Origin: an uncultured Alphaproteobacteria bacterium
GTDB lineage: Bacteria; Pseudomonadota; Alphaproteobacteria; Methylaequorales; Methylaequoraceae
Assembly (NCBI GenBank): GCA_902547955.1
Contig: CACCPY010000014.1
Location: 1 to 35,369 of the forward strand
Direction of reading: 5' to 3'
DNA: 35,369 bases
Below, piece after piece: positions 9,714 through 18,151 of the stretch (its first letter is position 1; each line of letters starts with the position of its first letter). The notes under the pieces were generated by a model, which saw only the letters and a program-made list of their open reading frames with translations, was not told where the DNA came from and searched no databases. The position numbers were made by a program, and so were the translations under genes.

Positions 9714-10220
9714 CTATTTTGTTGGAATTGTGTAGAATATTTCGGTATTTCCTGCGGAGTAGCCTGTTTCCGGGTTAAATTCTACTTTTCCTTTGCCATA
9801 ACCAATTACTCCTTTGTAGACCCCAGTTCCTCCTGTAATTGTAATTGTAGTATTAACAAGGCCATTTTTACTTACATCCTCTGGAGTTTGAGCAACACCA
9901 TCAACTCGAGAGAAAATTTTACTACCATCGTCATAAATCCCAATTGAATAGCCCGTTACTTTTCCATTTTTATTAATGTAATCACTAATACCATAAAAAT
10001 CTGTTTTGATTATCCTGAGATCTTCACAATTTTTTTTTGATTTTTTATGATTGGTTTCTGTTTTGAAAATTCTTATCACATGACCTTCAATGTCATCAAC
10101 ATCAATAGATTTCTGAACAGTGTATTTAACTTCATCGTTTGAAGTTGAATTTTTAAATTTACATGAAGCATTTAAATTAAAAGAAAACAATAGAATAATA
10201 GCTAGAAATATAAAATTCAT
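9714..10220 (-). CDS. Exported protein with allene-oxide-cyclase/dirigent-like barrel features
   Basis: A secreted protein of about 168 aa. The open frame extends to 10247, but ATG at 10220 places a clean signal peptide (MNFIFLAIILLFSFNLNASC) at the N-terminus. The C-terminal half carries TITGGTGVYKGVIGYGKG, the GGTGxYxGxxGxG turn typical of the allene-oxide-cyclase-like/dirigent barrel. The run of strands before it (GKVTGYSIGIYDDGSKIFSRVDGVA) fits such a small beta barrel. Family members in bacteria are mostly of unknown function, so none is assigned. It is divergent from the GAF gene and overlaps no other gene. Two cysteines lie near the mature N-terminus and in KKNCEDL, possibly a disulfide. 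Confidence 0.7.
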   Translation of the reverse strand: MNFIFLAIILLFSFNLNASCKFKNSTSNDEVKYTVQKSIDVDDIEGHVIRIFKTETNHKKSKKNCEDLRIIKTDFYGISDYINKNGKVTGYSIGIYDDGSKIFSRVDGVAQTPEDVSKNGLVNTTITITGGTGVYKGVIGYGKGKVEFNPETGYSAGNTEIFYTIPTK

Positions 10221-10325
10221 AGTATCAGTATTACTATAAAAAAACATTTTACAAGAAGTTTGTAGACATTATTATGAAATTGAAAAGTTAAAATTTAATA
10301 ATTATTTTAAATTTTTTAAAAATAT

Positions 10326-11141
10326 ATGAATTTTAAACCTGCACCCATCATAGAAAATGAAATAGAGCGATTAAAGGCTGTTGATAGAACAGGAGTCATG
10401 TATTTGGAAAATGATGGTTTATATGAAATTTTTTGTTTTCTAGCAAAAGAAATAACTGGTTGTAGTTTGAGTTGGACAGGTTTAATTGACGATAAAAACC
10501 AATTTTGTCTAGCAAATGATGGTTTACCCAAAGAGCTAGGTAAAATTTTGCCTAGGCAACAAACTTTTTGCCAATATGCTCTATCAAGAACTGAGCCTTT
10601 AATAGTTGAAAATTTACAGAAAGACCAGAGGTTTAAGAACCATCCATTTGTGGAAGATGGTTTTATAAAGTTTTATGCAGGCTTCCCAATTGTTACAGGT
10701 GATGGTTATACATTGGGTACATTATGTGTGGGTGATAGTAAAGTTAAGAAGTTATCGCAAAAAAAGAATGAACTGATGATCGGCTTAACAGCTAAATTAG
10801 GATATCAACTTCAAATACAGGAAAACTTTAGAAATAAGAATGCGGAAAATTTGATTTTAATATTAGAAAAAATATCGAAAAAAATTAATAATATTTCGAA
10901 TAACGAAACCAAAATCATTCTAAAATTCTTTTTAAATCAAACATTAAGTCAGGCTGAAAATAACTTACTTGTTGAAAAAAAAATAGCTAATAAATTTGGG
11001 GATGACTTAAAAATTACAGAGTTTGGAAATCTCCTTAAGAATGATCTGTCTCTCAATAATGGTGTATTAAAAAAAGTTAAAAATATGACATCTAAAAGTT
11101 ACAACCTTACTAAAATGTTTGAAGAAATTAATGGTACTTAA
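10326..11141 (+). CDS. GAF-domain protein with helical C-terminal tail
   Basis: A 271-aa cytosolic protein. Residues about 30-165 form a GAF domain of the redox/light-sensor-like type: LSWTGLIDDKNQFCLANDGL, then FCQYALSRTEPLIVENLQKD, QRFKNHPFV, and FYAGFPIVTGDGYTLGTLCV. This pattern occurs in GAF domains fused to histidine kinases, cyclases or free-standing. Here no output domain follows. The remaining 100 residues are lysine- and asparagine-rich helices (about 170-271) that may be a dimerisation coil. No signal peptide or membrane segment is seen. ATG at 10326 fits the domain start. The stop overlaps the start of the next small gene (TAATG), so the two are coupled and probably act together. 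The ligand is unknown. Confidence 0.8.
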   Translation: MNFKPAPIIENEIERLKAVDRTGVMYLENDGLYEIFCFLAKEITGCSLSWTGLIDDKNQFCLANDGLPKELGKILPRQQTFCQYALSRTEPLIVENLQKDQRFKNHPFVEDGFIKFYAGFPIVTGDGYTLGTLCVGDSKVKKLSQKKNELMIGLTAKLGYQLQIQENFRNKNAENLILILEKISKKINNISNNETKIILKFFLNQTLSQAENNLLVEKKIANKFGDDLKITEFGNLLKNDLSLNNGVLKKVKNMTSKSYNLTKMFEEINGT

Positions 11142-11452
11142 TGTTTGGTAAAGTGTTAAATTTAAGATTTTCCTCTGTCAGTGAAGCAAAAATAGCAGCT
11201 TCTTTTTGCTCCGAGAATTTTGGATCTAAAATATCGGAATACGATATTATTGGTTTAAATATTACTATTGGTCAGTCAGGTGATTTGAATGTTTTATTCA
11301 AATTTAACAATTCAGATTCTTTGAAAAATTTTGAAGAAAATTTTAAAAATATTATTTCTGATTTAAGACAAAGTTTTACTTTTAAAGAAAATAATTTTGT
11401 TGGTGTTTGTGCTTATTCATTTGAAAAAGAAGCGATTGTTACGGTATCGTGA
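11141..11452 (+). CDS. Small protein coupled to the GAF gene, possible dimeric alpha-beta barrel
   Basis: A 103-aa protein whose ATG overlaps the GAF gene's stop by one base. The sequence starts KVLNLRFSS, alternates helix (SVSEAKIAASFCSENF) and strands (LNITIGQSGDLNVLFKF), and ends in a strand (VGVCAYSFEKEAIVTVS). The layout resembles ABM/Dabb-type ferredoxin-like barrels. The N-terminal motif recurs in the protein at 33043-33321 ([VL]NL[RK]FSS), which supports a shared fold. I cannot name the family. Translational coupling implies 1:1 production with the GAF protein, so a sensor plus partner pair is plausible (inference). Confidence 0.62.
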   Translation: MFGKVLNLRFSSVSEAKIAASFCSENFGSKISEYDIIGLNITIGQSGDLNVLFKFNNSDSLKNFEENFKNIISDLRQSFTFKENNFVGVCAYSFEKEAIVTVS

Positions 11453-11547
11453 TTATTTATGCTTGCAGGTCATTAACCACAAATTTTGAATAATAAGAAA
11501 AGGAAATTAATTTTTAATACTAAAAGTTTAAGAAAAATTATTTTTAT

Positions 11548-11612
11548 GGCATCCCTAATCTTTCTCGAACGGACATGAACCGAAGTTCAACGAATTTCAA
11601 ATCCGTTTAGCC
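11548..11612 (+). other. GC-richer island with nested hairpins in intergenic region
   Basis: The 202-base gap 11453-11654 lies between convergent genes. Most of it is AT-rich, but 11548-11612 is not. It can fold as nested stems: GGC 11548-11550 with GCC 11610-11612; AACGGA 11568-11573 with TCCGTT 11602-11607; and GAAC-CGAA-GTTC at 11577-11588. The minus strand also reads a short frame ending RERLGMP followed by a stop. The island could be a small RNA, a terminator region or a gene remnant; I cannot decide. Confidence 0.35.
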
Positions 11613-11654
11613 AAGTTTAAAAACCTAAAACTATCTTAATATTAGTGTTATCAT

Positions 11655-12551
11655 TTATAAATAAACCCATCGTTTAATATTTTGTTTTGCAGGAAAGATC
11701 TCAGGATGAATAATCTCCGCCAATATTTTTGTGCTTTCTAGAAGATCAGGACCTGGTCTATTAAAATATTTATTACCATCAACTAAAATTTTTTTTTTAT
11801 CTTTAAAAATATTAAAATAATCAATATTTGATTTGAATATTTCTTTTTTTGATCTATTAATATCGAACCCGCATGGCATAAAAATTACAATATCAACTTC
11901 TTGTAAGTTTATATCTTCGAGCTTAACAAAATTAGAATTTTTTCCAGGTTTAGCCAAAATACTTTTACCTCCAGCAAATTGTACGAGTTGAGGAATCCAA
12001 TTTCCTGCAGTCATTATTGGTTCAATCCATTCAATGCAAAGAACATTTTTAATTTTGGAGTTTATGGTTTTTGCTTTAATTTTATTTAATTCTTTTTTAA
12101 TATTTTTTACTAAAAAATTTGATTCCTCTTCTTTATCTAGTTTTTTACCAACTAGCTTAATATCTTTAAGTACATCTTCAAATGTATTAGGTTTTAAATC
12201 AATCAAAACAGGCTTTTTATCTATAAAATTTCTTAAACATTTCTCTACATCTTTTAAAGAAACTGCACAAACAGAGCACTGTGATTGTGTTATTATTACA
12301 TCTGGATCTAATTTTTTTAGCAAATTGGATTTTACATCATATACAGACAAACTTTGTTCTAATATTTCTCTAATATTATGATCGATTTTTAATGATACTT
12401 GTTTCGTTTTTATTTTACTTGTCGTAAGTTTTGGAAGTTTTAAAGCTTTTTTTGGATAATCACATTCATGAGAAACTCCAACTAAATTATCGTATAAATT
12501 TAAAGCAGAAATGATTTCTGTAGCGCTTGGTATGAGACTTACAATTTTCAC
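11655..12551 (-). CDS. BtuF-like (cobalamin-binding type) periplasmic-binding fold, no signal peptide
   Basis: A 298-aa member of the periplasmic-binding-protein type 2 family used for vitamin B12 and siderophores. It opens directly with MKIVSLIPSATEIISALNLY and has SHECDYP near residue 28, LDPDVIITQSQCSVCAVSL near 80-98, and WIEPIMTAGNWIPQLVQFAGG near 170-190. These are typical of the 'cobalamin-binding protein' subgroup related to BtuF. That subgroup is mostly free-standing and, as here, lacks an export signal, so it is probably cytosolic and not an ABC transporter subunit. No permease or ATPase gene is near. B12 binding is a family-level suggestion only, noted because methylmalonyl-CoA produced by the PccAB enzyme encoded here is normally processed by a B12 enzyme. 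Confidence 0.82.
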   Translation of the reverse strand: MKIVSLIPSATEIISALNLYDNLVGVSHECDYPKKALKLPKLTTSKIKTKQVSLKIDHNIREILEQSLSVYDVKSNLLKKLDPDVIITQSQCSVCAVSLKDVEKCLRNFIDKKPVLIDLKPNTFEDVLKDIKLVGKKLDKEEESNFLVKNIKKELNKIKAKTINSKIKNVLCIEWIEPIMTAGNWIPQLVQFAGGKSILAKPGKNSNFVKLEDINLQEVDIVIFMPCGFDINRSKKEIFKSNIDYFNIFKDKKKILVDGNKYFNRPGPDLLESTKILAEIIHPEIFPAKQNIKRWVYL

Positions 12552-12592
12552 AGTAATTTTTATGATTTAAAATTTAAATAATTTATAAATTT

Positions 12593-13174
12593 TTATACAC
12601 CCGTTCCTTCAAAACACTTTCCTTCAAAATAAAAAGTTTCCCAGGGCTCTAAAGAAAAACTTTTAATAGTCTTTAGGGATAATTTTCCTTTTTTGTTAAA
12701 CAACGGACGGTCGGTAGAAGCATTTTCTTGTAGTTTTCTTAAATTAAAAAAAAAATCAGGATCATCAAATCTGTAGATTGTTCTTTTTGTTTTTCCAGTA
12801 ACTCTATCAATATCGTATGAATCTAAAAAATATGCCTGCGAAACAAATGTATTGATGGTAATTTTATTTTTTGTAATTAAAAAATCGTCAAGAAGTATAC
12901 CTTGATGGTCAAACCAAGAGTTTCTTAAACGATATTCAGTTTCGCCATTGTTATTATCATGCATATTAACCTCAATTATGTCATTGCAACCAAAAGATTT
13001 ACAAATTATAGAACTATTTATTTTTTGATCGTCTTTTGTGCTTGGGACATTAGATTCTTTTTTTATTAATTCGGGATTGTATTCACAGGATAGCTTTAAT
13101 ATGTTGGAAGTTTTACCATCAACATTAAAAGACCATAAGAGTATAAATATAAAGTAAAACTGTTTGCGTTGCAT
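12593..13174 (-). CDS. Exported hypothetical protein
   Basis: A 193-aa protein with a probable signal peptide (MQRKQFYFIFILLWSFNVDG) and cleavage near residue 20. The mature part has four cysteines (LSCEYN, IICKSFGCND, GKCFEG), consistent with periplasmic disulfides. It contains strand-rich stretches such as NTFVSQAYFLDSYDIDRVTG, and the segment DRVTGKTKRTIYRF is reminiscent of small envelope proteins that record 'IDRVTGxL' repeats in alphaproteobacteria. No named family is recognised. It sits 42 bases upstream of the BtuF-like gene on the same strand, so the two may share a transcript, and is divergent from the photolyase group. Confidence 0.68.
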   Translation of the reverse strand: MQRKQFYFIFILLWSFNVDGKTSNILKLSCEYNPELIKKESNVPSTKDDQKINSSIICKSFGCNDIIEVNMHDNNNGETEYRLRNSWFDHQGILLDDFLITKNKITINTFVSQAYFLDSYDIDRVTGKTKRTIYRFDDPDFFFNLRKLQENASTDRPLFNKKGKLSLKTIKSFSLEPWETFYFEGKCFEGTGV

Positions 13175-13276
13175 AGTATTTATTTAATTGATTTTATTCA
13201 ACTTACAAATAAATAATTAAATTAAACTAAATGATTATAATGTGGTTTTTTTTCTAAAAATTATTATTTGTTAACA

Positions 13277-13450
13277 ATGGTAAGAAGAACTTATGAAAGA
13301 GATGCGGTCTTTATTGAAAAAGCTTGCGATTTAGAAGATCTTGTAAAGGACAAAAGAACTGATTGGAGAGCCAATCCCTCAAAAGCTACCAGAAGACAAA
13401 GAAGATACAAGAAAAGACTTATTAATGAGTTATTCAAGTACAGTGAGTAA
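13277..13450 (+). CDS. Small basic protein upstream of photolyase
   Basis: A 57-residue protein starting at ATG 13277 (TTG at 13268 is a less likely start). It opens MVRRTYERDAVFIEKACDLE and ends with a strongly basic helix, KATRRQRRYKKRLINEL. No membrane segment or signal is present. Its stop is 9 bases before the photolyase start codon, so the two genes are surely co-transcribed. The basic tail could bind nucleic acid, but that is speculation. The regular codon use and coupling to phr make it a real gene rather than a chance frame. Confidence 0.66.
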   Translation: MVRRTYERDAVFIEKACDLEDLVKDKRTDWRANPSKATRRQRRYKKRLINELFKYSE

Positions 13451-13459
13451 GAAAAAAGC

Positions 13460-14893
13460 ATGAAAAAATCATTGATGTGGTTTAGATATGACCTGAGAAT
13501 AGAGGATAATGAAGCTTTTTTTGCTGCATCCAATGACAGAATTTGTCTACCAGTTTTTTTACTCGACGATGGTTACTTAAAACTTAAAACTACAAGTGAT
13601 TTTCATTTAAACTTCTTAAAAAACTCTTTATTTGATTTAGACAAAAGATTGAATGAAAAGTTTAATACAAGACTCAGCTTCTATATTGGCGATACAATTC
13701 AGATTTTGCAATATTTAATAAATAAACATAACATTGAAGAGATTTACTCAAATAGAATATTTAAAGGAAATTATTTTAGGATTCTTGACAGAAACATAAA
13801 TATATTCCTCAAAGAAAAAGGGGTGGAATGGAATCAAAAGAATCAATTTGGAATACAACTTGATAAAAGAATAAGAGGAAAATGGTCATCGGATTGGAAT
13901 AAGTTTGTAACTAGTCCATTGTCCAAAAAAATTGTAGATAAAAACTTTTTAAAAGATGATGTTGGAGAGTTAGTTTTCAAAACAACTAACTTAAATGGTC
14001 AGATAGGAGGGGAAAGTAATGCCTGTGTTAATTTAAATTCTTTTTTAAAAGAAAGACACAAAGGATATTCAAAAAAAATGTCCAGCCCACTGACTGCAGA
14101 AAACTCTTGTTCTAGACTTAGCCCACATATAAGCTTTGGTACAATTTCCATAAGATCCATAGTTCATAGAGTTGAAAAATATATTGATAAAAAAAAAATT
14201 GAAAAAACTTCCATTAATTCATTCAAAAAAAGATTAGCTTGGCATTGTCATTTTATTCAAAAATTGTACGATGAACCTAGAATTGAATACGAGAATCTTC
14301 ATCCATTATATGATGGATTAAGAGAAAAAAGTTTTAATTTAAACTATTATTCAAGATGGAAAAATGGGACAACAGGTTTTCCATTTCTTGATGCATGTAT
14401 GAGATTTTTAAATACAAAAGGGTGGTTGAATTTTAGGATGAGAGCAATGGTAGTTTCATTTGCCTCATACCAACTTTGGTTAGACTGGAAAAAAACATCA
14501 AAGTATCTTGCAAATTGTTTTACAGATTATGAACCGGGTATCCATTACCCCCAAATACAAATGCAATCTGGTACAACTGGAATAAATACCATTCGGATAT
14601 ATAACGTTATTAAACAATCATATGATCAAGATCCTGATGGTGTTTTTGTTCGAAAATGGGTTCCAGAATTAAAAAATCTTCCTAACTATCTTATTCACGA
14701 ACCGTGGAAAATTAATTTTTTAGAGGAAAAAGAGTTTAATTTTAAATTAGAAAAAAATTACTTTAAACCTGTTATTGACAATGCGACTAGAACTAAATAT
14801 GCAAAAGACATGATTTGGTCAGTTAGGAAAAAACCAGAAGCTAAAGAAATTTCTGAAACCATAGTTTTAAAACATGCCAGCATGAAAAGGTAA
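13460..14893 (+). CDS. Photolyase / cryptochrome family flavoprotein
   Basis: A 477-aa DNA photolyase-family protein. The N-terminal antenna-binding alpha/beta domain begins [17 protein letters not shown] and ends near residue 150. The FAD-binding helical domain follows, with [19 protein letters not shown] near residue 215, [19 protein letters not shown] near 300, and [20 protein letters not shown]. Where E. coli PhrB has the NNGGWQWAASTG segment, this protein reads [19 protein letters not shown], which marks the divergent group common in marine Proteobacteria. Repair of UV-induced cyclobutane dimers using light is the likely role, but a cryptochrome or other lesion specificity cannot be excluded. 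ATG at 13460 begins the canonical domain. The gene fits life in sunlit surface water. Confidence 0.9.
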   Translation: MKKSLMWFRYDLRIEDNEAFFAASNDRICLPVFLLDDGYLKLKTTSDFHLNFLKNSLFDLDKRLNEKFNTRLSFYIGDTIQILQYLINKHNIEEIYSNRIFKGNYFRILDRNINIFLKEKGVEWNQKNQFGIQLDKRIRGKWSSDWNKFVTSPLSKKIVDKNFLKDDVGELVFKTTNLNGQIGGESNACVNLNSFLKERHKGYSKKMSSPLTAENSCSRLSPHISFGTISIRSIVHRVEKYIDKKKIEKTSINSFKKRLAWHCHFIQKLYDEPRIEYENLHPLYDGLREKSFNLNYYSRWKNGTTGFPFLDACMRFLNTKGWLNFRMRAMVVSFASYQLWLDWKKTSKYLANCFTDYEPGIHYPQIQMQSGTTGINTIRIYNVIKQSYDQDPDGVFVRKWVPELKNLPNYLIHEPWKINFLEEKEFNFKLEKNYFKPVIDNATRTKYAKDMIWSVRKKPEAKEISETIVLKHASMKR

Positions 14894-14954
14894 AAAAAAT
14901 TAATGTTTTTTTACCACAATTAAGTGAATTAATTTTTAAATTAATTCTATTGTG
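14889..14954. terminator. Bidirectional hairpins between convergent phr and transglutaminase genes
   Basis: Two inverted repeats fill the convergent gap. First, GGTAAAAAAA (14889-14898) pairs with TTTTTTTACC (14906-14915) around a 7-base loop. Second, GAATTAATTT (14926-14935) pairs with AAATTAATTC (14938-14947), flanked by CACAAT (14915-14920) and ATTGTG (14949-14954). The T and A runs on both strands would end transcription from either side. Confidence 0.6.
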
Positions 14955-14959
14955 ATTAA

Positions 14960-15769
14960 CTATTGACAGTTTTCGATAGACACCGTTGATTCTAATAATT
15001 CATCTCCGTCATAATTAGTCTTAACTCCTTTTATAGTCGAAGCATCAACAAAGTCATATCCAGTACTTATTCTAACATATTTTTCATCAATACACTTTTT
15101 ATGAGACGGATCAAAAGCCACCCAACCTAAATCGTTAATAAAAATTTCTACCCATGCATGAGTGGTATTTTCACCAGAACCGGTTTCCTCTAATAAAAAA
15201 CCATTTATATATCTGGCTGGAAGGTTGTTAAATCTTGCAGCACTTATTAATATGTGAGCAAAATCTTGGCACACTCCTTTTTTTTGTTTTAAAGCATCTC
15301 TAGAACTTGTAGATGTTGTTGTCGAACCAGTAACGTAATTAATAGAGTTTGAGACTGTTAAATTCAATTTGTGAGCAAATTCGATTAAGTTCTTATTATT
15401 TTTTTTTGCTTGGTCTGAAATTTTTTCTATTCTTTTACAAGGTTTTGTTAAATGTGTTTCTCTTAAAAAACAAAGTGGGTTAACTTTCTCCTTTAACCCC
15501 TTTACGACTCCTGATAAATCCTTTGTTTTTAACATCCCCTTAGAAGTTATTTTGAGATGCCCACTAAAATTTTTAATAAAAATATTCTGTACTCTGTGTC
15601 CTAACCCATCAAAGTGAGATTCAATTATTTTTCCGTTGCTGGAAGATGTTTCCCAATTTAATATTTCTTGATTATCACAGATTGATGGATAGAGTTTTAG
15701 ACATTGTATTAGCCTTGGGACTGTTGAACTGTATTTATAAGTTGTTGAGTGTGTTATTTTAATTTTCAT
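14960..15769 (-). CDS. Transglutaminase-like cysteine protease
   Basis: A 269-aa protein with the bacterial transglutaminase-like N-terminal region (KITHSTTYKYSSTVPRLIQCLKLYP, about residues 3-85) and a transglutaminase core. The catalytic triad is complete: C167 in KGVCQDFAH, H204 in THAWVEIF, and D220 in AFDPSHK. Such domains usually act as thiol peptidases or amidases rather than crosslinkers. It is the last gene of a minus-strand triad with the alpha-E and circularly permuted ATP-grasp proteins, a widely conserved set predicted to synthesise and cut peptides or tags. Its start overlaps the alpha-E stop by 4 bases (ATGA), which argues for coupled translation. No signal peptide, so cytosolic. 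Confidence 0.9.
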   Translation of the reverse strand: MKIKITHSTTYKYSSTVPRLIQCLKLYPSICDNQEILNWETSSSNGKIIESHFDGLGHRVQNIFIKNFSGHLKITSKGMLKTKDLSGVVKGLKEKVNPLCFLRETHLTKPCKRIEKISDQAKKNNKNLIEFAHKLNLTVSNSINYVTGSTTTSTSSRDALKQKKGVCQDFAHILISAARFNNLPARYINGFLLEETGSGENTTHAWVEIFINDLGWVAFDPSHKKCIDEKYVRISTGYDFVDASTIKGVKTNYDGDELLESTVSIENCQ

Positions 15770-16725
15770 GTTTCCACACCAAAAAAGTATTTCTGTTCAA
15801 ATTTTTTATAAACATAATTAATTTCCTCAATAAAGGATTTTAAAAACTCATGTAAACCAATTTCAGTAATTTTATTGGCATTTAAATTTTTTATCTTTTT
15901 ATACATTAGGCCTATTTTTTTATTTGAGGTAGAGGTCTGTTTATAAAATTTTGATAACCTTCCTAAATGATGATTAATTTTTTCTATTGAAAAAATTAAG
16001 GACCTCGGGCAGGTCATATTCAAAATTAAAAAATCTATAATTTTTGTGTAAGTAATTTCTTGCCCTCCATAAGCCCACTTAAATGCTCTAAATGATGAAA
16101 TTGATCGTAACATTAAACTCCATTGAAAATTATCAATATCACTTCCAACATAATTTATACTTGGAAGTAAAATAAAATACTTTACATTGATAATTCTTGC
16201 CGTAAAGTCTGCTCTCTCAAAATAAGTTCCTAATATTAAAAAATCGTACCCATCATTTATCAGTTGTGTATTGAGTATTGTACCTCGAATTAAATTTACT
16301 TGTTTTTTTATCCATTCAATAATTTCAGGTAATTCTTTTAAGATGTTTTTTGTTTCTTTCAAATTTTTGTCTAACTCGTGATAAGACGAGTTTACGGCAT
16401 TCCAAACTTCTAATGTTACCGCAGTTCTTACCATTCTTATATTTTCTCTTGCTGTTTTTATACAGTTTTTTACTGAAGAAGAATTTTCTGGATCAAAAAG
16501 TAGATAGAAAATAATTTTTTCTTTAGATATTGTTTTATATTTTTTTAAATATTCATTTTTAATTCCTGAGGTTTCTAGAATTGACTCCCATTCGTTTGTA
16601 TATCCTTTTTCAGTGTTAGGAATCAATGAAATTCTATATCCAACTTCCAAAAGTCTAGCTAACGAATCGGCTCGCTCAATATATCTAGCTGACCAAAATA
16701 AATTTTCTGCGGTTCTACTCAACAT
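15766..16725 (-). CDS. Alpha-E domain protein (DUF403)
   Basis: A 319-aa all-helical protein whose start, MLSRTAENLFWSARYIERADSLARLL, is the signature of the alpha-E/DUF403 family. The conserved mid-region TYFERADFTARIINVKY repeats the same ERAD motif, suggesting internal symmetry. The biochemical role is unknown. It always travels with circularly permuted ATP-grasp and transglutaminase proteins and may bind the peptide product. It is separated from the ATP-grasp gene by only 5 bases and overlaps the transglutaminase start by 4 bases. No membrane segment is seen. Confidence 0.92.
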   Translation of the reverse strand: MLSRTAENLFWSARYIERADSLARLLEVGYRISLIPNTEKGYTNEWESILETSGIKNEYLKKYKTISKEKIIFYLLFDPENSSSVKNCIKTARENIRMVRTAVTLEVWNAVNSSYHELDKNLKETKNILKELPEIIEWIKKQVNLIRGTILNTQLINDGYDFLILGTYFERADFTARIINVKYFILLPSINYVGSDIDNFQWSLMLRSISSFRAFKWAYGGQEITYTKIIDFLILNMTCPRSLIFSIEKINHHLGRLSKFYKQTSTSNKKIGLMYKKIKNLNANKITEIGLHEFLKSFIEEINYVYKKFEQKYFFGVET

Positions 16726-16730
16726 ACTCG

Positions 16731-18137
16731 TTATTCATTTAGTATCCATGTATCTTTTACTCCTCCACCTTGAGAAGAATTAACTACCAATGAACCTTGA
16801 TTTAAAGCTACCCTAGTTAGTCCGCCGTCAACTAATTTTGTTTTTTTTGCTCCAACTAAGCAAAATGGTCTAAGATCAACGTGTCTTGGAGATAGTTTTT
16901 TTTTGTCAAAGATCGGTACTGAGGATAACTCAAGTATTGGTTGGGCTATATAATTAGCAGGATTAAGAAGAATTTTTTTTCTAAAAATTTCAATTTCTTT
17001 TTTTGACGATTTGCTTCCAATTAATAAACCATAACCTCCAGAGCCGTGAACCTCTTTGACAACTAATTTATTTAAATTGTTAAGAACGTATTTTTTTGCA
17101 TCCTCTTCGCAGCATCTCCATGTTTTAACATTATCTAATATAGGTTCTTCACCTAAGTAAAATTTAATGATTTCAGGTATGTAAGAATAAATAGCTTTAT
17201 CGTCAGCAATACCTGATCCAGGCGCAGAGCAAATATTTACATTTCCAGATTTATATGAATCAAACAAACCAGGTATTCCAATTAGTGAAGAACTATCAAA
17301 AGTGATTGGATCAAGAAATTTATCATCAATTCTTCTATAAATAATATCTACTTTCTCTGGGCCTCTAGTCGTTTTCATATATGTTATTGATTCATCAACA
17401 AAAAGATCTGTTCCTTGAACTAGCTCAACTCCCATAAGATCAGCAAGAAAACTATGCTCGTAATACGCGCTATTTAAAGAGCCAGGTGTCAGAATTACAA
17501 CTTTTGGTTCTTTATTACATTTTTTTGGAGCTAGACTTTTTAGAGCATCTAACAAATAACTTGGATAGTTTTCTACTGTTTCAATTTTTAATTTTTCAAA
17601 TAACTCTGGAAACATTCTCATCATTATTTCTCTATTTTCAATCATGTATGAAACCCCAGACGGAGTTCGACAATTATCTTCTAGAACTTTAAAAATATTT
17701 TCATTTATTCTTACAATATCAGATCCAATTATTGGACTATAAATTCTTTTGGGAACTTTAAAGCCAATCATTTTTATTTCATAAGCAGGATTTTTATAAA
17801 TTAAATTTTCTGGTATTAATTTTGCCTTTATAATTTCACCAGAATTATATATATCGTTAAGAAATGCGTTAATCGCCAAAGCCCTTTGAATAACTCCTTT
17901 TTTAATTTTTTTCCATTCAATGGAAGAGATTATTCTTGGAAACATGTCAAATGGAATTAAGCGTTCTGTAGAATCAAAGTTATTGTACACAGAAAATGTA
18001 ATACCTATTTTTTTAAAAAGATTTTCAGCTTCATTTTTTTTTTTAACAATTACATTTTCGGGTAAAGACTTAGCCCAATCATATATTTGATTATAAAATT
18101 TTCTTACTTTTGAATTTTTATAAACTTCGTTATACAT
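16731..18137 (-). CDS. Circularly permuted type 2 ATP-grasp protein (DUF404/407)
   Basis: A 468-aa ligase of the circularly permuted ATP-grasp family, first gene of the triad with alpha-E and transglutaminase. Visible motifs include RLIPFDMFPRIISSIEWKKI near residue 62, EDNCRTPSGVSYMIENRE near 150, VILTPGSLNSAYYEHSFLA near 209, and KEVHGSGGYGLLIG near 360 (the glycine-rich nucleotide loop). The C-terminal SLVVNSSQGGGVKDTWIL closes the family pattern. It is predicted to join a carboxylate to an amine using ATP, forming a peptide-like bond; the substrate is unknown. ATG at 18137 is the first and best start. A structured, GC-rich leader precedes it on the minus strand. Confidence 0.92.
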   Translation of the reverse strand: MYNEVYKNSKVRKFYNQIYDWAKSLPENVIVKKKNEAENLFKKIGITFSVYNNFDSTERLIPFDMFPRIISSIEWKKIKKGVIQRALAINAFLNDIYNSGEIIKAKLIPENLIYKNPAYEIKMIGFKVPKRIYSPIIGSDIVRINENIFKVLEDNCRTPSGVSYMIENREIMMRMFPELFEKLKIETVENYPSYLLDALKSLAPKKCNKEPKVVILTPGSLNSAYYEHSFLADLMGVELVQGTDLFVDESITYMKTTRGPEKVDIIYRRIDDKFLDPITFDSSSLIGIPGLFDSYKSGNVNICSAPGSGIADDKAIYSYIPEIIKFYLGEEPILDNVKTWRCCEEDAKKYVLNNLNKLVVKEVHGSGGYGLLIGSKSSKKEIEIFRKKILLNPANYIAQPILELSSVPIFDKKKLSPRHVDLRPFCLVGAKKTKLVDGGLTRVALNQGSLVVNSSQGGGVKDTWILNE

Positions 18138-18151
18138 CTTCTTTCATTATT

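Noticed and set aside
9669-9947. Open frame across tRNA-His and the start of the barrel protein
   Set aside because: It reads through a tRNA gene and antisense to a better supported gene.
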